This document shows positions 44,253 through 52,833 of a stretch of DNA of 64,000 nucleotides, in pieces. The stretch lies in the NCBI RefSeq assembly GCF_022788695.1, contig NZ_CP085154.1:2728001-2792000 (forward strand). Direction: 5' to 3'. Every line of letters begins with the position of its first letter. The stretch's first letter is position 1. Below the pieces are notes generated by a model, which had not been told where the DNA came from, made no database searches, and saw only the letters and a list, made by a program, of their open reading frames with translations. This stretch comes from Pseudosulfitobacter sp. DSM 107133 (GTDB lineage Bacteria; Pseudomonadota; Alphaproteobacteria; Rhodobacterales; Rhodobacteraceae). The translations under genes and the position numbers were made by a program.

Positions 44253-46034
44253 ATGCCCAGCTACACCGCCCCCACCAAAGATCTTCAATTCGTCCTGCAC
44301 GATGTCCTGAAAGTGACGCAAAGCGACACGCCGGGCTATGACGAGCTGGAAGCCGATTTCACATCCGCCATTCTGGAAGAAGCGGGCAAGCTGACCTCAT
44401 CGGTTCTGGCACCGCTGAACGCTGTGGGCGACAAGGAAGGCTGCCGTCTGGAAAACGGTGTGGTCTACACGCCGAAAGGCTTCAAGGAAGCCTTTGCGCA
44501 AGTGAAGGAAGGCGGCTGGACCGGTCTGGACATGCCCGAGCAATATGGCGGCCAGAACATGCCCGCTGTCATCGGATCGGCTGTGGGCGAGATGTTTTCG
44601 GCCTCCAACCAGGCGTTCACAATGTATCAGGGCCTGACCCACGGGGCAGCCTCGGCCATTCTGGCGCATGGCACCGACGCACAAAAAGACACCTACCTGC
44701 CCAAGATGGTCGCCTGCGACTGGACCGGCACCATGAACCTGACCGAACCGCATTGTGGTACAGATTTGGGCATGATGCGTACAAAAGCCGAACCACAGGA
44801 CGACGGCAGCTATAAGATCACCGGCCAGAAGATTTTCATCTCGTCGGGCGAACACGACATGGCCGACAACATCATCCATCTGGTGCTGGCCAAGATCGTT
44901 GGCGGGCCGGAAGGGATCAAGGGCGTGTCGCTGTTCATCGTGCCCAAGTTCATGGTGAAAGACGACGGCACCCTGGGCGACCGCAACGGCGTCACCGTTG
45001 GCAAGATCGAAGAAAAGATGGGCATTCACGGCAACTCGACCTGCGTGATGAACTATGACGGCGCCACCGGCTTCTTGCTGGGCGAAGAGCACAAAGGCAT
45101 GCGCGCCATGTTCACCATGATGAACGAGGCGCGTCTGGGTGTGGGCATGCAAGGTCTGGCACAGGCCGACGTGGCCTATCAGAACGCGCTGGACTACGCC
45201 AAGGACCGCCTGCAAGGGCGCGCCGTGACCGGTGCCGAAAACCCCGACGGCCCGGCCGACCCGCTGATCGTGCACCCCGACATCCGGCGCAGCCTGATGG
45301 ACCAGAAAAGCTTTGTCGAAGGCGCGCGGGCTTTCATCCTGTGGGGGGCTTCGCTGATCGACGCGGCGCACCGCTCGGGCGACAAGGATGCCGACGGGCT
45401 GGTGTCGCTGCTGACGCCGGTGATCAAAGGGTTCCTGACCGATCAGGGCTATGACATGACCGTCAAGGCCCAGCAGGTTTACGGCGGCCACGGCTATATC
45501 GAGGAATGGGGCATGTCCCAGTTCACCCGCGACGCCCGCATCGCCCAGATTTACGAGGGTGCGAACGGCGTGCAGGCGCTGGATCTGGTTGGCCGCAAGC
45601 TGGCGCAGGACGGTGGCAAACACGTCATGGCGTTCTTCGAGATGGTCAAGAATTTCATCAAGGACAACGCGGGTCAGGACGAAACCTTTGACAAGACCTT
45701 CCTCGATCCGCTGAAAGCCGCGTCCAAGGATTTGCAGGCCGCCGGCATGTATTTCATGCAGAACGGCATGAAGAACCCGAACCACGCGCTGGCAGGCTCC
45801 AACGACTTCATGCACATGTTCGGACATGTTTGCCTGGGCCTGATGTGGGCCCGCATGGCCAAGGCGTCGATGGAAGCACTGGCCAACGGCGCCTCCGACA
45901 CTGCCTTCTACGAAACCAAACTGGCCACGGGTCGCTATTACATGGCCCGCCAGTTGCCCGCGACGGCCCTGCACCTGAAACGTATTGAATCGGGCGCGGA
46001 CACGGTCATGGCGCTGGACGCGGCCAACTTTTAA
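44253..46034 (+). CDS. Acyl-CoA dehydrogenase with C-terminal extension (DmdC/FadE-like)
   Basis: A 593-residue acyl-CoA dehydrogenase of the long form. Motifs: [20 protein letters not shown] (FAD region), [15 protein letters not shown], the [17 protein letters not shown] segment and [20 protein letters not shown] with the catalytic Glu; about 110 further residues form the Acyl-CoA_dh_C domain. The family includes DmdC (methylmercaptopropionyl-CoA dehydrogenase) and general beta-oxidation enzymes. The neighbours (thiolase, FadB) favour straight-chain beta-oxidation, so I do not name it dmdC. AGAGAG precedes the ATG at 44253. Confidence 0.88.
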   Translation: MPSYTAPTKDLQFVLHDVLKVTQSDTPGYDELEADFTSAILEEAGKLTSSVLAPLNAVGDKEGCRLENGVVYTPKGFKEAFAQVKEGGWTGLDMPEQYGGQNMPAVIGSAVGEMFSASNQAFTMYQGLTHGAASAILAHGTDAQKDTYLPKMVACDWTGTMNLTEPHCGTDLGMMRTKAEPQDDGSYKITGQKIFISSGEHDMADNIIHLVLAKIVGGPEGIKGVSLFIVPKFMVKDDGTLGDRNGVTVGKIEEKMGIHGNSTCVMNYDGATGFLLGEEHKGMRAMFTMMNEARLGVGMQGLAQADVAYQNALDYAKDRLQGRAVTGAENPDGPADPLIVHPDIRRSLMDQKSFVEGARAFILWGASLIDAAHRSGDKDADGLVSLLTPVIKGFLTDQGYDMTVKAQQVYGGHGYIEEWGMSQFTRDARIAQIYEGANGVQALDLVGRKLAQDGGKHVMAFFEMVKNFIKDNAGQDETFDKTFLDPLKAASKDLQAAGMYFMQNGMKNPNHALAGSNDFMHMFGHVCLGLMWARMAKASMEALANGASDTAFYETKLATGRYYMARQLPATALHLKRIESGADTVMALDAANF

Positions 46035-46086
46035 GCCCCCGCCGGATGCGCCTGTGCGCATCCGGCACACCATTGCCGGAGCCAAT

Positions 46087-46299
46087 ATGCCCAAACGCTT
46101 TCGCCTCACCCGCCGTTTTCCTGTCGCCATGACCGAAGACGGATATCGCCGCCTCAAAAAGTTCTCGGCCGAAGCAGGGCTGGACGAAGGGGAAGCATTG
46201 TCCTTTCTCTTCGAGAATTTCGACAGCGTGACGGATGCAGAAAATCTGGGCCACCGGCTGCGCCTGTTCAATGCCGATCTCGACGAACGCAAACGCTGA
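46087..46299 (+). CDS. Small conserved-looking hypothetical protein, 70 residues
   Basis: Unrecognised. It begins MPKRFRLTRRFPVAMTEDGY and continues with helix-like RRLKKFSAEAGLDEGEALSF and LFENFDSVTDAENLGHRLRL, so it is small, basic at the start and mostly helical, with no membrane segment or Cys. GGAG lies five bases before the ATG and codon use matches the neighbours, so it is likely real. It lies 52 bp after the acyl-CoA dehydrogenase and may be part of the operon. Confidence 0.6.
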   Translation: MPKRFRLTRRFPVAMTEDGYRRLKKFSAEAGLDEGEALSFLFENFDSVTDAENLGHRLRLFNADLDERKR

Positions 46300-46361
46300 A
46301 CGTAACTTCTGGGGAGGACGCGATGACACAACACCACTTGCACTGCGCGGCCCCTACGGGA

Positions 46362-46402
46362 GCCTCCGGCGGGAGTTTTTCTGGCAAGATGAAGGGAGAC
46401 CG
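46362..46402. repeat. Dispersed repeat, type B, copy 2
   Basis: The core GGAGTTTTTCTGGCAAGAT followed by GAAGGGAGACC resembles the type B consensus GTTTATCTGGCAAGATGA with one change in the T-run. It points in the plus direction and faces copy 3 about 170 bases away, giving an inverted pair. Confidence 0.65.
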
Positions 46403-46551
46403 GGGTGACAAAACCACCCCGCTGCCCGATGCCAATTCGGGATTGACCCATGCAGCCCGGCCAGCGGGGCTTCACCTTGCACGCGGCGCAACTCTCCAGT
46501 CTGCCGCGCGGGATCACTTTGCGGCCATCGGGGTTAACAATGCCTGAATCG

Positions 46552-46612
46552 TTCCCATCTTCATTTTGCCAGATAAACTCCACGGGGGTCCGGGGGTGTG
46601 ACCCCCCCGGTC
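46552..46612. repeat. Dispersed repeat, type B, copy 3
   Basis: On the minus strand the core reads GGAGTTTATCTGGCAAAAT followed by GAAGATGGGAACG. The plus-strand right side is a GC hairpin (GGGGGTCCGGGGGTGTGACCC). It is inverted relative to copy 2. Confidence 0.65.
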
Positions 46613-46651
46613 CGACCTCACTGACATGCGCCTTGGGAGGGGCCTGAACCT

Positions 46652-47284
46652 ATGACCATGCAACTGCACTGCTTTGGCGAATCCGGCAATTCCTACAAGG
46701 CAGCCCTGCCGCTGGAACTGTCCGGTCAGGACTGGACGCCGGTGAAGGTCGACTTTTTCGGCGGTGCCACCCGTGCGCCCGAGTTTCGCAGCCTGAACCC
46801 GATGGGTGAGGCACCGCTGCTGATCGACGGCGATATGCGCATCAGCCAGTCCGGCGCGATCCAGCAGTATATCACCGACAAGACGGGCAAATTCGGCGGC
46901 ACCGAGGCCGAGAAATATGACGTGCTGCGCTGGGTGCTGTTTGACAACCACAAGCTCAGCTCGATGGCGGGGCTGACCCGGTTTCTGATGAACTTCCTGC
47001 CCGAGGACAAACGCCCGCAGGCGGTGATCGACTTTAACCTTGGCCGCTTGCAGGCCGCTTACAAAACGCTCGACGACCACCTTGCCGCACGCGACTGGAT
47101 CGTGGGCGACGGCGTGACCAACGCTGATTTCTCGTGCTGCGGCTATCTGTTTTACCCCGAGCCTTTCGGTTTCGACCGCAAGGCCCACAGCAACATCAAC
47201 CGCTGGCTGGGCAACATCGAAGCCCTGCCCGGCTGGAAACACCCCTATGACCTGATGCCCGGCAGCCCCGCTGACCGCGCCTGA
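46652..47284 (+). CDS. Glutathione S-transferase family protein
   Basis: A 210-residue GST. The thioredoxin-like N-terminal domain has LHCFGESGNSYKAALPLELS, where a Ser in the GNS region is the likely glutathione-activating residue, followed by the cis-Pro loop NPMGEAPLLIDG and SGAIQQYITDKTG. The helical C-terminal domain contains the N-capping box region VGDGVTNADFSCCGYL. It lies inside the beta-oxidation operon, 27 bp before the thiolase gene. Its role there (detoxification or an isomerase-type reaction) is not evident. Confidence 0.9.
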   Translation: MTMQLHCFGESGNSYKAALPLELSGQDWTPVKVDFFGGATRAPEFRSLNPMGEAPLLIDGDMRISQSGAIQQYITDKTGKFGGTEAEKYDVLRWVLFDNHKLSSMAGLTRFLMNFLPEDKRPQAVIDFNLGRLQAAYKTLDDHLAARDWIVGDGVTNADFSCCGYLFYPEPFGFDRKAHSNINRWLGNIEALPGWKHPYDLMPGSPADRA

Positions 47285-47311
47285 CCGATCCTGAACTTGA
47301 AAGGACATCCA

Positions 47312-48523
47312 ATGACCGAAGCTTATATCTACGACGCCCTGCGCACGCCGCGCGGCAAGGGCCGCAAGGACGGCGCGCTGCACGAGGTGACATCGCTGCG
47401 CCTGTCAGCGCTGACGCTGAACGCGCTGAAAGAGCGCAACAATCTGGACGGCCATGCCGTCGAGGACGTGATCTGGGGCAACGTCACGCAAGTGATGGAA
47501 CAGGGCGGTTGTCTGGCACGCTCTGCCGTTCTGGCCTCGGACCTTGACCAGTCGATCCCCGGTCTGGCGATCAACCGCTTTTGTGCCAGCGGCATGGAGG
47601 CTGTGAACCTGGCCGCCAACCAGGTCAAGGGCGGGGCCGGGATGGCCTATATCGCCGGTGGCGTGGAAATGATGGGCCGCGTGGCCATGGGCAGCGACGG
47701 GGCTGCCATTGCCGCCGATCCGTCCGTGGCGATGGAGACCTATTTCGTGCCTCAAGGCATCAGCGCCGACATCATCGCCACCCAATACGGGCACAGCCGC
47801 GACGATGCCGACGCGCTGGCCGTGGCCTCGCAGCAGCGGGCCAAGAAAGCCTGGGACGAAAAGCGGTTCGCCAAATCCGTGATCACCGTGCGCGACCAGA
47901 ACGGTCTGGCCATTCTGGACTATGACGAATACATGCGCCCGCAGACTGATATGCAGACGCTGGGCGCGCTGAGCCCTGCGTTTCAGGCGATGGGCGAAGT
48001 CATGCCCGGCTTTGATGCTGTGGCACTGTTGAAGTACCCGCATCTGGAAAAGATCAACCACATCCACCACGCGGGCAACTCCTCCGGCATCGTGGACGGC
48101 GCCGCGGCCGTGCTGATCGGCAACAAGGAATTCGGCGAGCAATACGGCCTGAAACCCCGCGCCCGCATCCGTGCCACCACCAAGATCGGCACCGATCCCA
48201 CCATCATGCTGACCGGTCCCGTGCCCGCGACCAGGAAGATCCTGGCCGACAACGGCATGACCATCGGCGACATCGACCTGTTCGAGGTCAACGAAGCCTT
48301 TGCCTCGGTCGTGATGCTGTTCATGGAAGCGTTCAACGTCGAGCATGAAAAGGTCAACGTTAACGGAGGCTCCATTGCCATGGGTCACCCGTTGGGCGCG
48401 ACCGGCGCGATGATCATCGGCACCTTGCTGGACGAGCTTGAGCGTCAGGACAAGGAAGTCGGCCTTGCCACGCTGTGCATCGCGTCGGGCATGGGTGCCG
48501 CCACGATCATCGAACGGGTCTGA
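47312..48523 (+). CDS. fadA: Acetyl-CoA C-acyltransferase (3-ketoacyl-CoA thiolase)
   Basis: Cleaves 3-ketoacyl-CoA to acetyl-CoA and a shortened acyl-CoA, the last step of beta-oxidation. The 403-residue thiolase has the nucleophile Cys in AINRFCASGMEAVNLAANQV, the GHSRDDADA segment, NEAFASVV, the His in MGHPLGATGA and the second Cys in LCIASGMGAATI. AAAGGA lies six bases before the ATG. Followed by a short gap of three bases, then the NTF2-like gene. Confidence 0.95.
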   Translation: MTEAYIYDALRTPRGKGRKDGALHEVTSLRLSALTLNALKERNNLDGHAVEDVIWGNVTQVMEQGGCLARSAVLASDLDQSIPGLAINRFCASGMEAVNLAANQVKGGAGMAYIAGGVEMMGRVAMGSDGAAIAADPSVAMETYFVPQGISADIIATQYGHSRDDADALAVASQQRAKKAWDEKRFAKSVITVRDQNGLAILDYDEYMRPQTDMQTLGALSPAFQAMGEVMPGFDAVALLKYPHLEKINHIHHAGNSSGIVDGAAAVLIGNKEFGEQYGLKPRARIRATTKIGTDPTIMLTGPVPATRKILADNGMTIGDIDLFEVNEAFASVVMLFMEAFNVEHEKVNVNGGSIAMGHPLGATGAMIIGTLLDELERQDKEVGLATLCIASGMGAATIIERV

Positions 48524-48526
48524 CAC

Positions 48527-49438
48527 ATGGCGTCGGCGCGTGACATTTACCAAGACCTGCTGGCACAGCTGACCCAAGCTGTGCTGGACAGGGATGCGGC
48601 GGGATTTGCCGCGCGCACGCGCCTGCCTTTTGTTATGAAAACTCTGGACGGCAGCACCACGCACCGTTCGACCCAATCGGTCAAGGACAGCCTGAACGCC
48701 TATTGTGATCTGCTGGCTTCGCAGGGTGTCGACGGATATCTGCGCAGCTGCGACACAGCCAAATTTGTCTCGCAGCATCAGATATCCGGCTATCATACGA
48801 CACGGCTGCGTCGGCAAGGCATTGATGTGGCCACGCCCTATCTGACCCGTATGTCGCTGTTTCGCGATGGCGACGACTGGAAGGTTGGCATCTCGGATTC
48901 GTCCCTGCACACCACTGACTGGCCGTTGCTGCGCCAGGACGAGTTCGACGCCCCCGCGCAGGAGAAATCCGAATCCAAGAACCGCTTGCAGAACTTCCAG
49001 ACCATCCTTGACCGGATCAGCGCTGCCTTTATCGGCAACGATGTGCAGGGCTGGCTGAATTGCGTGTCGCTGCCGCTGTGTCTGGTCTCGCGACAGGGCA
49101 TTGAGACCTTTGAAACCCCTGCGCAAATCATCGCAGACTTCGAAGCCTACCAGCAGGATTTCATGACCTACGGGGTCACCTCGATCGTCCGGCAGGCCAA
49201 AACTGCCGAGATCATCGGCGGCGACCAGATGACCGGAACATATCGCATGCACATGATGCGCGGCACCAACCACGCGGTGCCACCCTGGGACGCCTCGATG
49301 ACCCTGCGCAAAGAAAACGGCCTGTGGCGCGTCACCACCGTGATGCGCGCCATCGGGCATTTGAACTGGTCGGCGCTTAGCCCCGCCGACATGGAAAACA
49401 TACCGGACTACACTCCAGAAAAGGGAGATCAGAAATGA
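48527..49438 (+). CDS. Tandem NTF2-like (SnoaL-type) protein of unknown function
   Basis: A 303-residue cytosolic protein built of two similar halves (about 5-145 and 155-300), each with an N-terminal helix (QLTQAVLDRDAAGFAARTRL; ILDRISAAFIGNDVQGWLNC), the strand 'LPFVM' or 'LPLCLV', and a C-terminal strand (MSLFRDGDDWKVGISDS; MTLRKENGLWRVTTVM). This is the NTF2-like cone fold duplicated. No catalytic His/Asp pair is obvious. It lies three bases after the thiolase and overlaps the FadB gene by four, so it is coupled to both beta-oxidation enzymes. I know of no function for it. Confidence 0.75.
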   Translation: MASARDIYQDLLAQLTQAVLDRDAAGFAARTRLPFVMKTLDGSTTHRSTQSVKDSLNAYCDLLASQGVDGYLRSCDTAKFVSQHQISGYHTTRLRRQGIDVATPYLTRMSLFRDGDDWKVGISDSSLHTTDWPLLRQDEFDAPAQEKSESKNRLQNFQTILDRISAAFIGNDVQGWLNCVSLPLCLVSRQGIETFETPAQIIADFEAYQQDFMTYGVTSIVRQAKTAEIIGGDQMTGTYRMHMMRGTNHAVPPWDASMTLRKENGLWRVTTVMRAIGHLNWSALSPADMENIPDYTPEKGDQK

Positions 49439-51639
49439 CAGATTTCACCATGAACAAAGACGCCGACGGCGTTGCGATCATCACATGGGACGTGGCCGAC
49501 AAGACGATGAACGTCATGTCGATCGAGGGCCTTGGCCAGTTGAATGATCTGGTCGACGATGCGCTGGCCGATGATGCGGTCAAGGGGATCGTGATCACCT
49601 CGGGCAAGGACACCTTCGCGGGTGGCATGGATTTGAACCTGCTGGCCAAGATGAAGGAAAGTGCGGGCGACGATCCGGCCAAGGGCCTGTTCGAAGGCAC
49701 GATGCAAATGCACGGCCTGCTGCGCAAGATCGAGCGCGCGGGCATGGACGCCAAGACCAACAAGGGTGGCAAGCCCATCGCCGCCGCCCTGCCCGGCACT
49801 GCGGCGGGGATCGGGCTGGAACTGCCGCTGGCCACGCACCGCATTTTCGCGGCCAACAACCCCAAGGCCAAGATCGGTCTGCCCGAGATCATGGTCGGGA
49901 TTTTCCCTGGCGCGGGCGGCACCACGCGGCTGGTGCGCAAGCTGGGTCTGATGGGGGCGTCGTCCTTGCTGTTGGAAGGCAAGATGCTGGCTCCCGACAA
50001 GGCCAAAGGCGCGGGCGTGATCGACGAAGTGGTCGACGATCCGGTTGCCGCCGCCCGTGACTGGGTGCTGAACGCCAAGGACGCGGACATTCTGAAACCT
50101 TGGGACGCGAAGGGCTATAAACTGCCCGGCGGCGCGCCCTATCACCCTGCGGGCTTCATGAACTTTGTCGGTGCCAACGCGATGGTACACGGCAAGACCA
50201 AGGGCGCATTCCCTGCCGCCAAGGCGATGCTGTCGGCTGTCTATGAGGGCGCGCTTGTGCCCTTTGACACCGCGTTGAAGATCGAAGCACGCTGGTTCAC
50301 AAACATCCTGATGAACCCGTCGTCCGGTGCGATGATCCGGTCGCTGTTCCTGAACAAGGAAGCCTTGGAAAAAGGCGCGGTGCGTCCCAAGGATGTGCCA
50401 GACCAGCGCGTCAGGAAACTGGGCGTTCTGGGGGCGGGCATGATGGGTGCCGGCATCGCGCTGGTGTCGGCGCAGGCCGGTATCGAGGTCGTGCTGATCG
50501 ACCGTGACCAGGCGGCGGCGGACAAGGGCAAGGCCTATTCCGCCAGCTATATGGACAAGGGCATCGCGCGCAAGAAAGCCACCGAAGAGAAGAAAGAGGC
50601 ATTGCTGGCCAAGATCACGGCAACCCCGGATCTGGAACAGCTCAAGGGCTGTGATCTGATCATCGAAGCGGTGTTTGAAGACCCCGGCGTCAAGGCCGAG
50701 ATGACCAAGAAGGTCGAGGCCATCATCCCCGAGGATTGCATCTATGCCTCGAACACCTCGACGCTGCCGATCTCGGATCTGGCCAAGGCGTCGGTGCGTC
50801 CCGAGCAGTTCATCGGCATCCACTTCTTCTCGCCCGTGGAGCGCATGGCGCTGGTCGAGATCATCAAGGGAACCGAAACCGGCGACCGCGCCGTGGCCAA
50901 GGCGCTGGATTATGTCCGCCAGATCCGCAAGACCCCCATCGTGGTCAACGACGCGCGGTTCTTCTATGCCAACCGCTGCATCATTCCATATGGCAACGAA
51001 GCCACGCGGATGGTCACCGAAGGTGTCGCACCGGTGCTGATCGACCATGCAGCGCAGCAACTGGGTTTCCCTGTGGGTCCGATCCAGCTGGGTGACGAAA
51101 CCTCGGTCGATCTGGCCGTGCGCATCATGAAGGCGACCAAGGCCGCGATGGGCAACGCCTATCCCGGCTCCGAGGCTGACAATCTGATTGTCTGGATGGA
51201 GGACAAGGGACGTTTGGGCCGCAAATCCAAGGCGGGCTATTTCGACTATGACGAAAACGGCAAGCGTCTGGGGTACTGGAAAGGCATCCACGACAAATAT
51301 CCGCTGGCCGAGGAACAGCCCGACCTGATCGAAGTGCAGGAACGTCTGATGTTCGCGCAAGTGCTGGAAGCGGTGCGCGCGCTGGAAGAAGGCGTGCTGG
51401 AAGACATCCGCGAAGGCGATGTCGGTGCGATCCTGGGCTGGGGCTTTGCGCCGTGGTCGGGTGGCCCGTTCAGTTGGCTGGATATTCTGGGCACGCCCTA
51501 TGCGGCGGAACGCTGTGACCAGTTGCAGGAAAAGTTTGGCGACCGGTTCGAATGCCCCGCCCTGCTGCGTGAGATGGCCGAGAAGAACCAGACCTTCTAT
51601 GGCCGGTTTGGCCCCAAGGCTGAAGCGGCTGCGGCCTGA
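49435..51639 (+). CDS. fadB: Bifunctional enoyl-CoA hydratase / 3-hydroxyacyl-CoA dehydrogenase
   Basis: The multifunctional alpha subunit of beta-oxidation, 734 residues. Residues 1-190 form the crotonase domain, with TSGKDTFAGGMDLNLLAK and ALPGTAAGIGLELPLATHRI (oxyanion hole), IMVGIFPGAGGTTR (catalytic Glu region). From about 320 comes the dehydrogenase: VLGAGMMGAGIALVSAQAG (NAD), NTSTLPISDLA, FFSPVERMALVEII (His at HFFSP) and the C-terminal helical domain with GFPVGPIQLGDE and GWGFAPWSGGPFSWLD. Partner of the upstream thiolase. A terminator follows. Confidence 0.95.
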   Translation: MTDFTMNKDADGVAIITWDVADKTMNVMSIEGLGQLNDLVDDALADDAVKGIVITSGKDTFAGGMDLNLLAKMKESAGDDPAKGLFEGTMQMHGLLRKIERAGMDAKTNKGGKPIAAALPGTAAGIGLELPLATHRIFAANNPKAKIGLPEIMVGIFPGAGGTTRLVRKLGLMGASSLLLEGKMLAPDKAKGAGVIDEVVDDPVAAARDWVLNAKDADILKPWDAKGYKLPGGAPYHPAGFMNFVGANAMVHGKTKGAFPAAKAMLSAVYEGALVPFDTALKIEARWFTNILMNPSSGAMIRSLFLNKEALEKGAVRPKDVPDQRVRKLGVLGAGMMGAGIALVSAQAGIEVVLIDRDQAAADKGKAYSASYMDKGIARKKATEEKKEALLAKITATPDLEQLKGCDLIIEAVFEDPGVKAEMTKKVEAIIPEDCIYASNTSTLPISDLAKASVRPEQFIGIHFFSPVERMALVEIIKGTETGDRAVAKALDYVRQIRKTPIVVNDARFFYANRCIIPYGNEATRMVTEGVAPVLIDHAAQQLGFPVGPIQLGDETSVDLAVRIMKATKAAMGNAYPGSEADNLIVWMEDKGRLGRKSKAGYFDYDENGKRLGYWKGIHDKYPLAEEQPDLIEVQERLMFAQVLEAVRALEEGVLEDIREGDVGAILGWGFAPWSGGPFSWLDILGTPYAAERCDQLQEKFGDRFECPALLREMAEKNQTFYGRFGPKAEAAAA

Positions 51640-51661
51640 GACCGAAGCGATACAGAAACGC

Positions 51662-51689
51662 AAAAGGGCGCCCTTCGGGGTGCCCTTTT
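51662..51689 (+). terminator. Rho-independent terminator of the beta-oxidation operon
   Basis: AAAAGGGC (51662-51669) pairs with GCCCTTTT (51682-51689), with an inner CCC/GGG pair around TTCG. It follows the fadB stop by 23 bases and ends in a T-run on the plus strand and an A-run on the minus strand, so it can serve both directions. Confidence 0.85.
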
Positions 51690-51743
51690 CAGTTCAAGAC
51701 AATGTCACATTGGGTTGCGGTGCTGCGTGCTGATGTTCGTCGC

Positions 51744-52739
51744 CTAAGGCTTGAAGAAGTTAGCTATCCCCGTCGCCTTCAAGCTTTCTTCCCAGATCAG
51801 CGCCTCGTTCACAGGGTTGCGCTCGGGGGACAGCAACACCGCAGGCCCTGTCCGGTGCGGCCCGTTCGGTCCGTAAAACGCACCGCTTTGCACATCCGCC
51901 TCGCAACAGCACCGCGCAATCCCGCTGGTCCCGTCCTCGACAGATTGCGCATATTTCAGCGCCTGCCCCAGCACGAACCGGTCCAGCCAGCGGTCCCCGC
52001 CCGCCTGTGTCGTCTTGCCTTGCAGCCCTGAATCCGCCGGTCCCGGATGCGCGCACAGCGCCTTGACCCTATTGTCCGCCCGCTGGCCTGCGTGGCTGTC
52101 CAAGGCATAGGTGAACATCAGGTTGGCCAGCTTTGACTGCTGGTAGCGCGTCCATTTCGCCAACCCCGGCCAACCGTCGCCCCCCAGATTTCCGCCGTTC
52201 CGGCCCAGATACTTCGCACGCAAGGGCCGCCCCGGCTTTCCCCGTGCGCCCGAGGAATGGTTGACCACCCGCGCCTCGCCCCGCTGTGCCCCTGCGGTTT
52301 CCAACAGCGGCCAGACCTCGTGCGTGAGCAGGAAATGCGACAGATGGTTCGCCTGCATCTGCACATCGAAACCGTCTTCGGTCGCCTTGTCCGCCACGCC
52401 CATGATGCCCGCGTTGTTGCACAATACTTCACAGCCCTGATCGCCAAAGTCCCGACGCAAGGTCGCACCCGCCGCGCGGACACTGTCGAAACTGGACAGA
52501 TCGCACGGCACCAACACCGCGTCACCGCCCGCATCCAACACCCCCTTTAGCGCCGCATCCGCACGCGGCGACGGACGGTTCAGCATCACGACCCGCGCGC
52601 CCAGACCCGCACAGGTCTGCGCCAGAACCAGCCCCATTCCCGAAGTACAGCCGGTGATCATCACCACCTTTCCCGACATCGAAGGAAAGCTTCGGACAAG
52701 GTCATCGTAATATTTGGTAGCGTGCGGTGTATGGGTCAC
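51744..52739 (-). CDS. SDR-family oxidoreductase (retinol dehydrogenase-like)
   Basis: A 331-residue extended SDR. The cofactor motif is VVMITGCTSGMGLVLA, NAG motif CNNAGIMGV, active-site Ser in VVNHSSGARG and the Tyr-Lys pair in RYQQSKLANLM; a 50-residue C-terminal extension follows. The GTG start at 52739 has CCGGAG nine bases upstream. Divergent from a TetR gene, with two palindromic operators between them, so it is the likely repressed target. Substrate unknown. Confidence 0.85.
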   Translation of the reverse strand: MTHTPHATKYYDDLVRSFPSMSGKVVMITGCTSGMGLVLAQTCAGLGARVVMLNRPSPRADAALKGVLDAGGDAVLVPCDLSSFDSVRAAGATLRRDFGDQGCEVLCNNAGIMGVADKATEDGFDVQMQANHLSHFLLTHEVWPLLETAGAQRGEARVVNHSSGARGKPGRPLRAKYLGRNGGNLGGDGWPGLAKWTRYQQSKLANLMFTYALDSHAGQRADNRVKALCAHPGPADSGLQGKTTQAGGDRWLDRFVLGQALKYAQSVEDGTSGIARCCCEADVQSGAFYGPNGPHRTGPAVLLSPERNPVNEALIWEESLKATGIANFFKP

Positions 52740-52761
52740 GGGGCGGCTCCGGTGCAGGATA

Positions 52762-52780
52762 ATATTTACAGTGTAAATAT
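52762..52780. promoter_or_regulatory. Palindromic operator proximal to the SDR gene
   Basis: ATATTTACAGTGTAAATAT is a perfect 9+1+9 palindrome in the 94-bp divergent region. A second, near-identical site lies at 52814-52830 with centres 52 bp apart (about five helical turns), which suits cooperative binding of TetR dimers. Confidence 0.85.
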
Positions 52781-52813
52781 AAGCTGCCACCAAAACCCCA
52801 AGCCCGTCAACAG

Positions 52814-52830
52814 ATATTTACACTGTAAAC
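52814..52830. promoter_or_regulatory. Palindromic operator overlapping the TetR start region
   Basis: ATATTTACA-C-TGTAAAC is the same site with a different central base and one changed edge base. It ends three bases before the TetR ATG at 52834, so binding should also block expression of the regulator itself (autorepression). Confidence 0.85.
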
Positions 52831-52833
52831 AAT

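Larger units (their letters stand above)
46300..46651. other. Repeat-rich gap between the small gene and gst
   Basis: About 350 bases in the middle of an operon with no convincing gene. It holds two type B repeats in opposite orientation (46362 and 46552). A strong ribosome binding site (GGGGAGGA) and ATG at 46323 open a 74-codon frame that runs into repeat sequence and reads MTQHHLHCAAPTGAS; this may be the remnant of a gene start rather than a gene. The GC-rich tail CCGGGGGTGTGACCCCCCC-GG (46590-46611) forms a hairpin. Confidence 0.5.

Noticed and set aside
44253..46034. Naming the acyl-CoA dehydrogenase dmdC
   Set aside because: The family includes DmdC, but the linked thiolase and FadB genes point to general beta-oxidation and I cannot distinguish the subgroups by eye.
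44397..46583. Minus-strand open frame containing a CAACKVKPRWPGC segment near 46450
   Set aside because: Most of it is antisense to the acyl-CoA dehydrogenase. The Cys-containing part lies in the repeat-rich gap and has no start signal; I could not support a real gene.
47405..51663. Two long minus-strand open frames opposite fadA, the NTF2-like gene and fadB
   Set aside because: They mirror well-supported beta-oxidation genes, have no ribosome binding site, and their translations resemble no domain.
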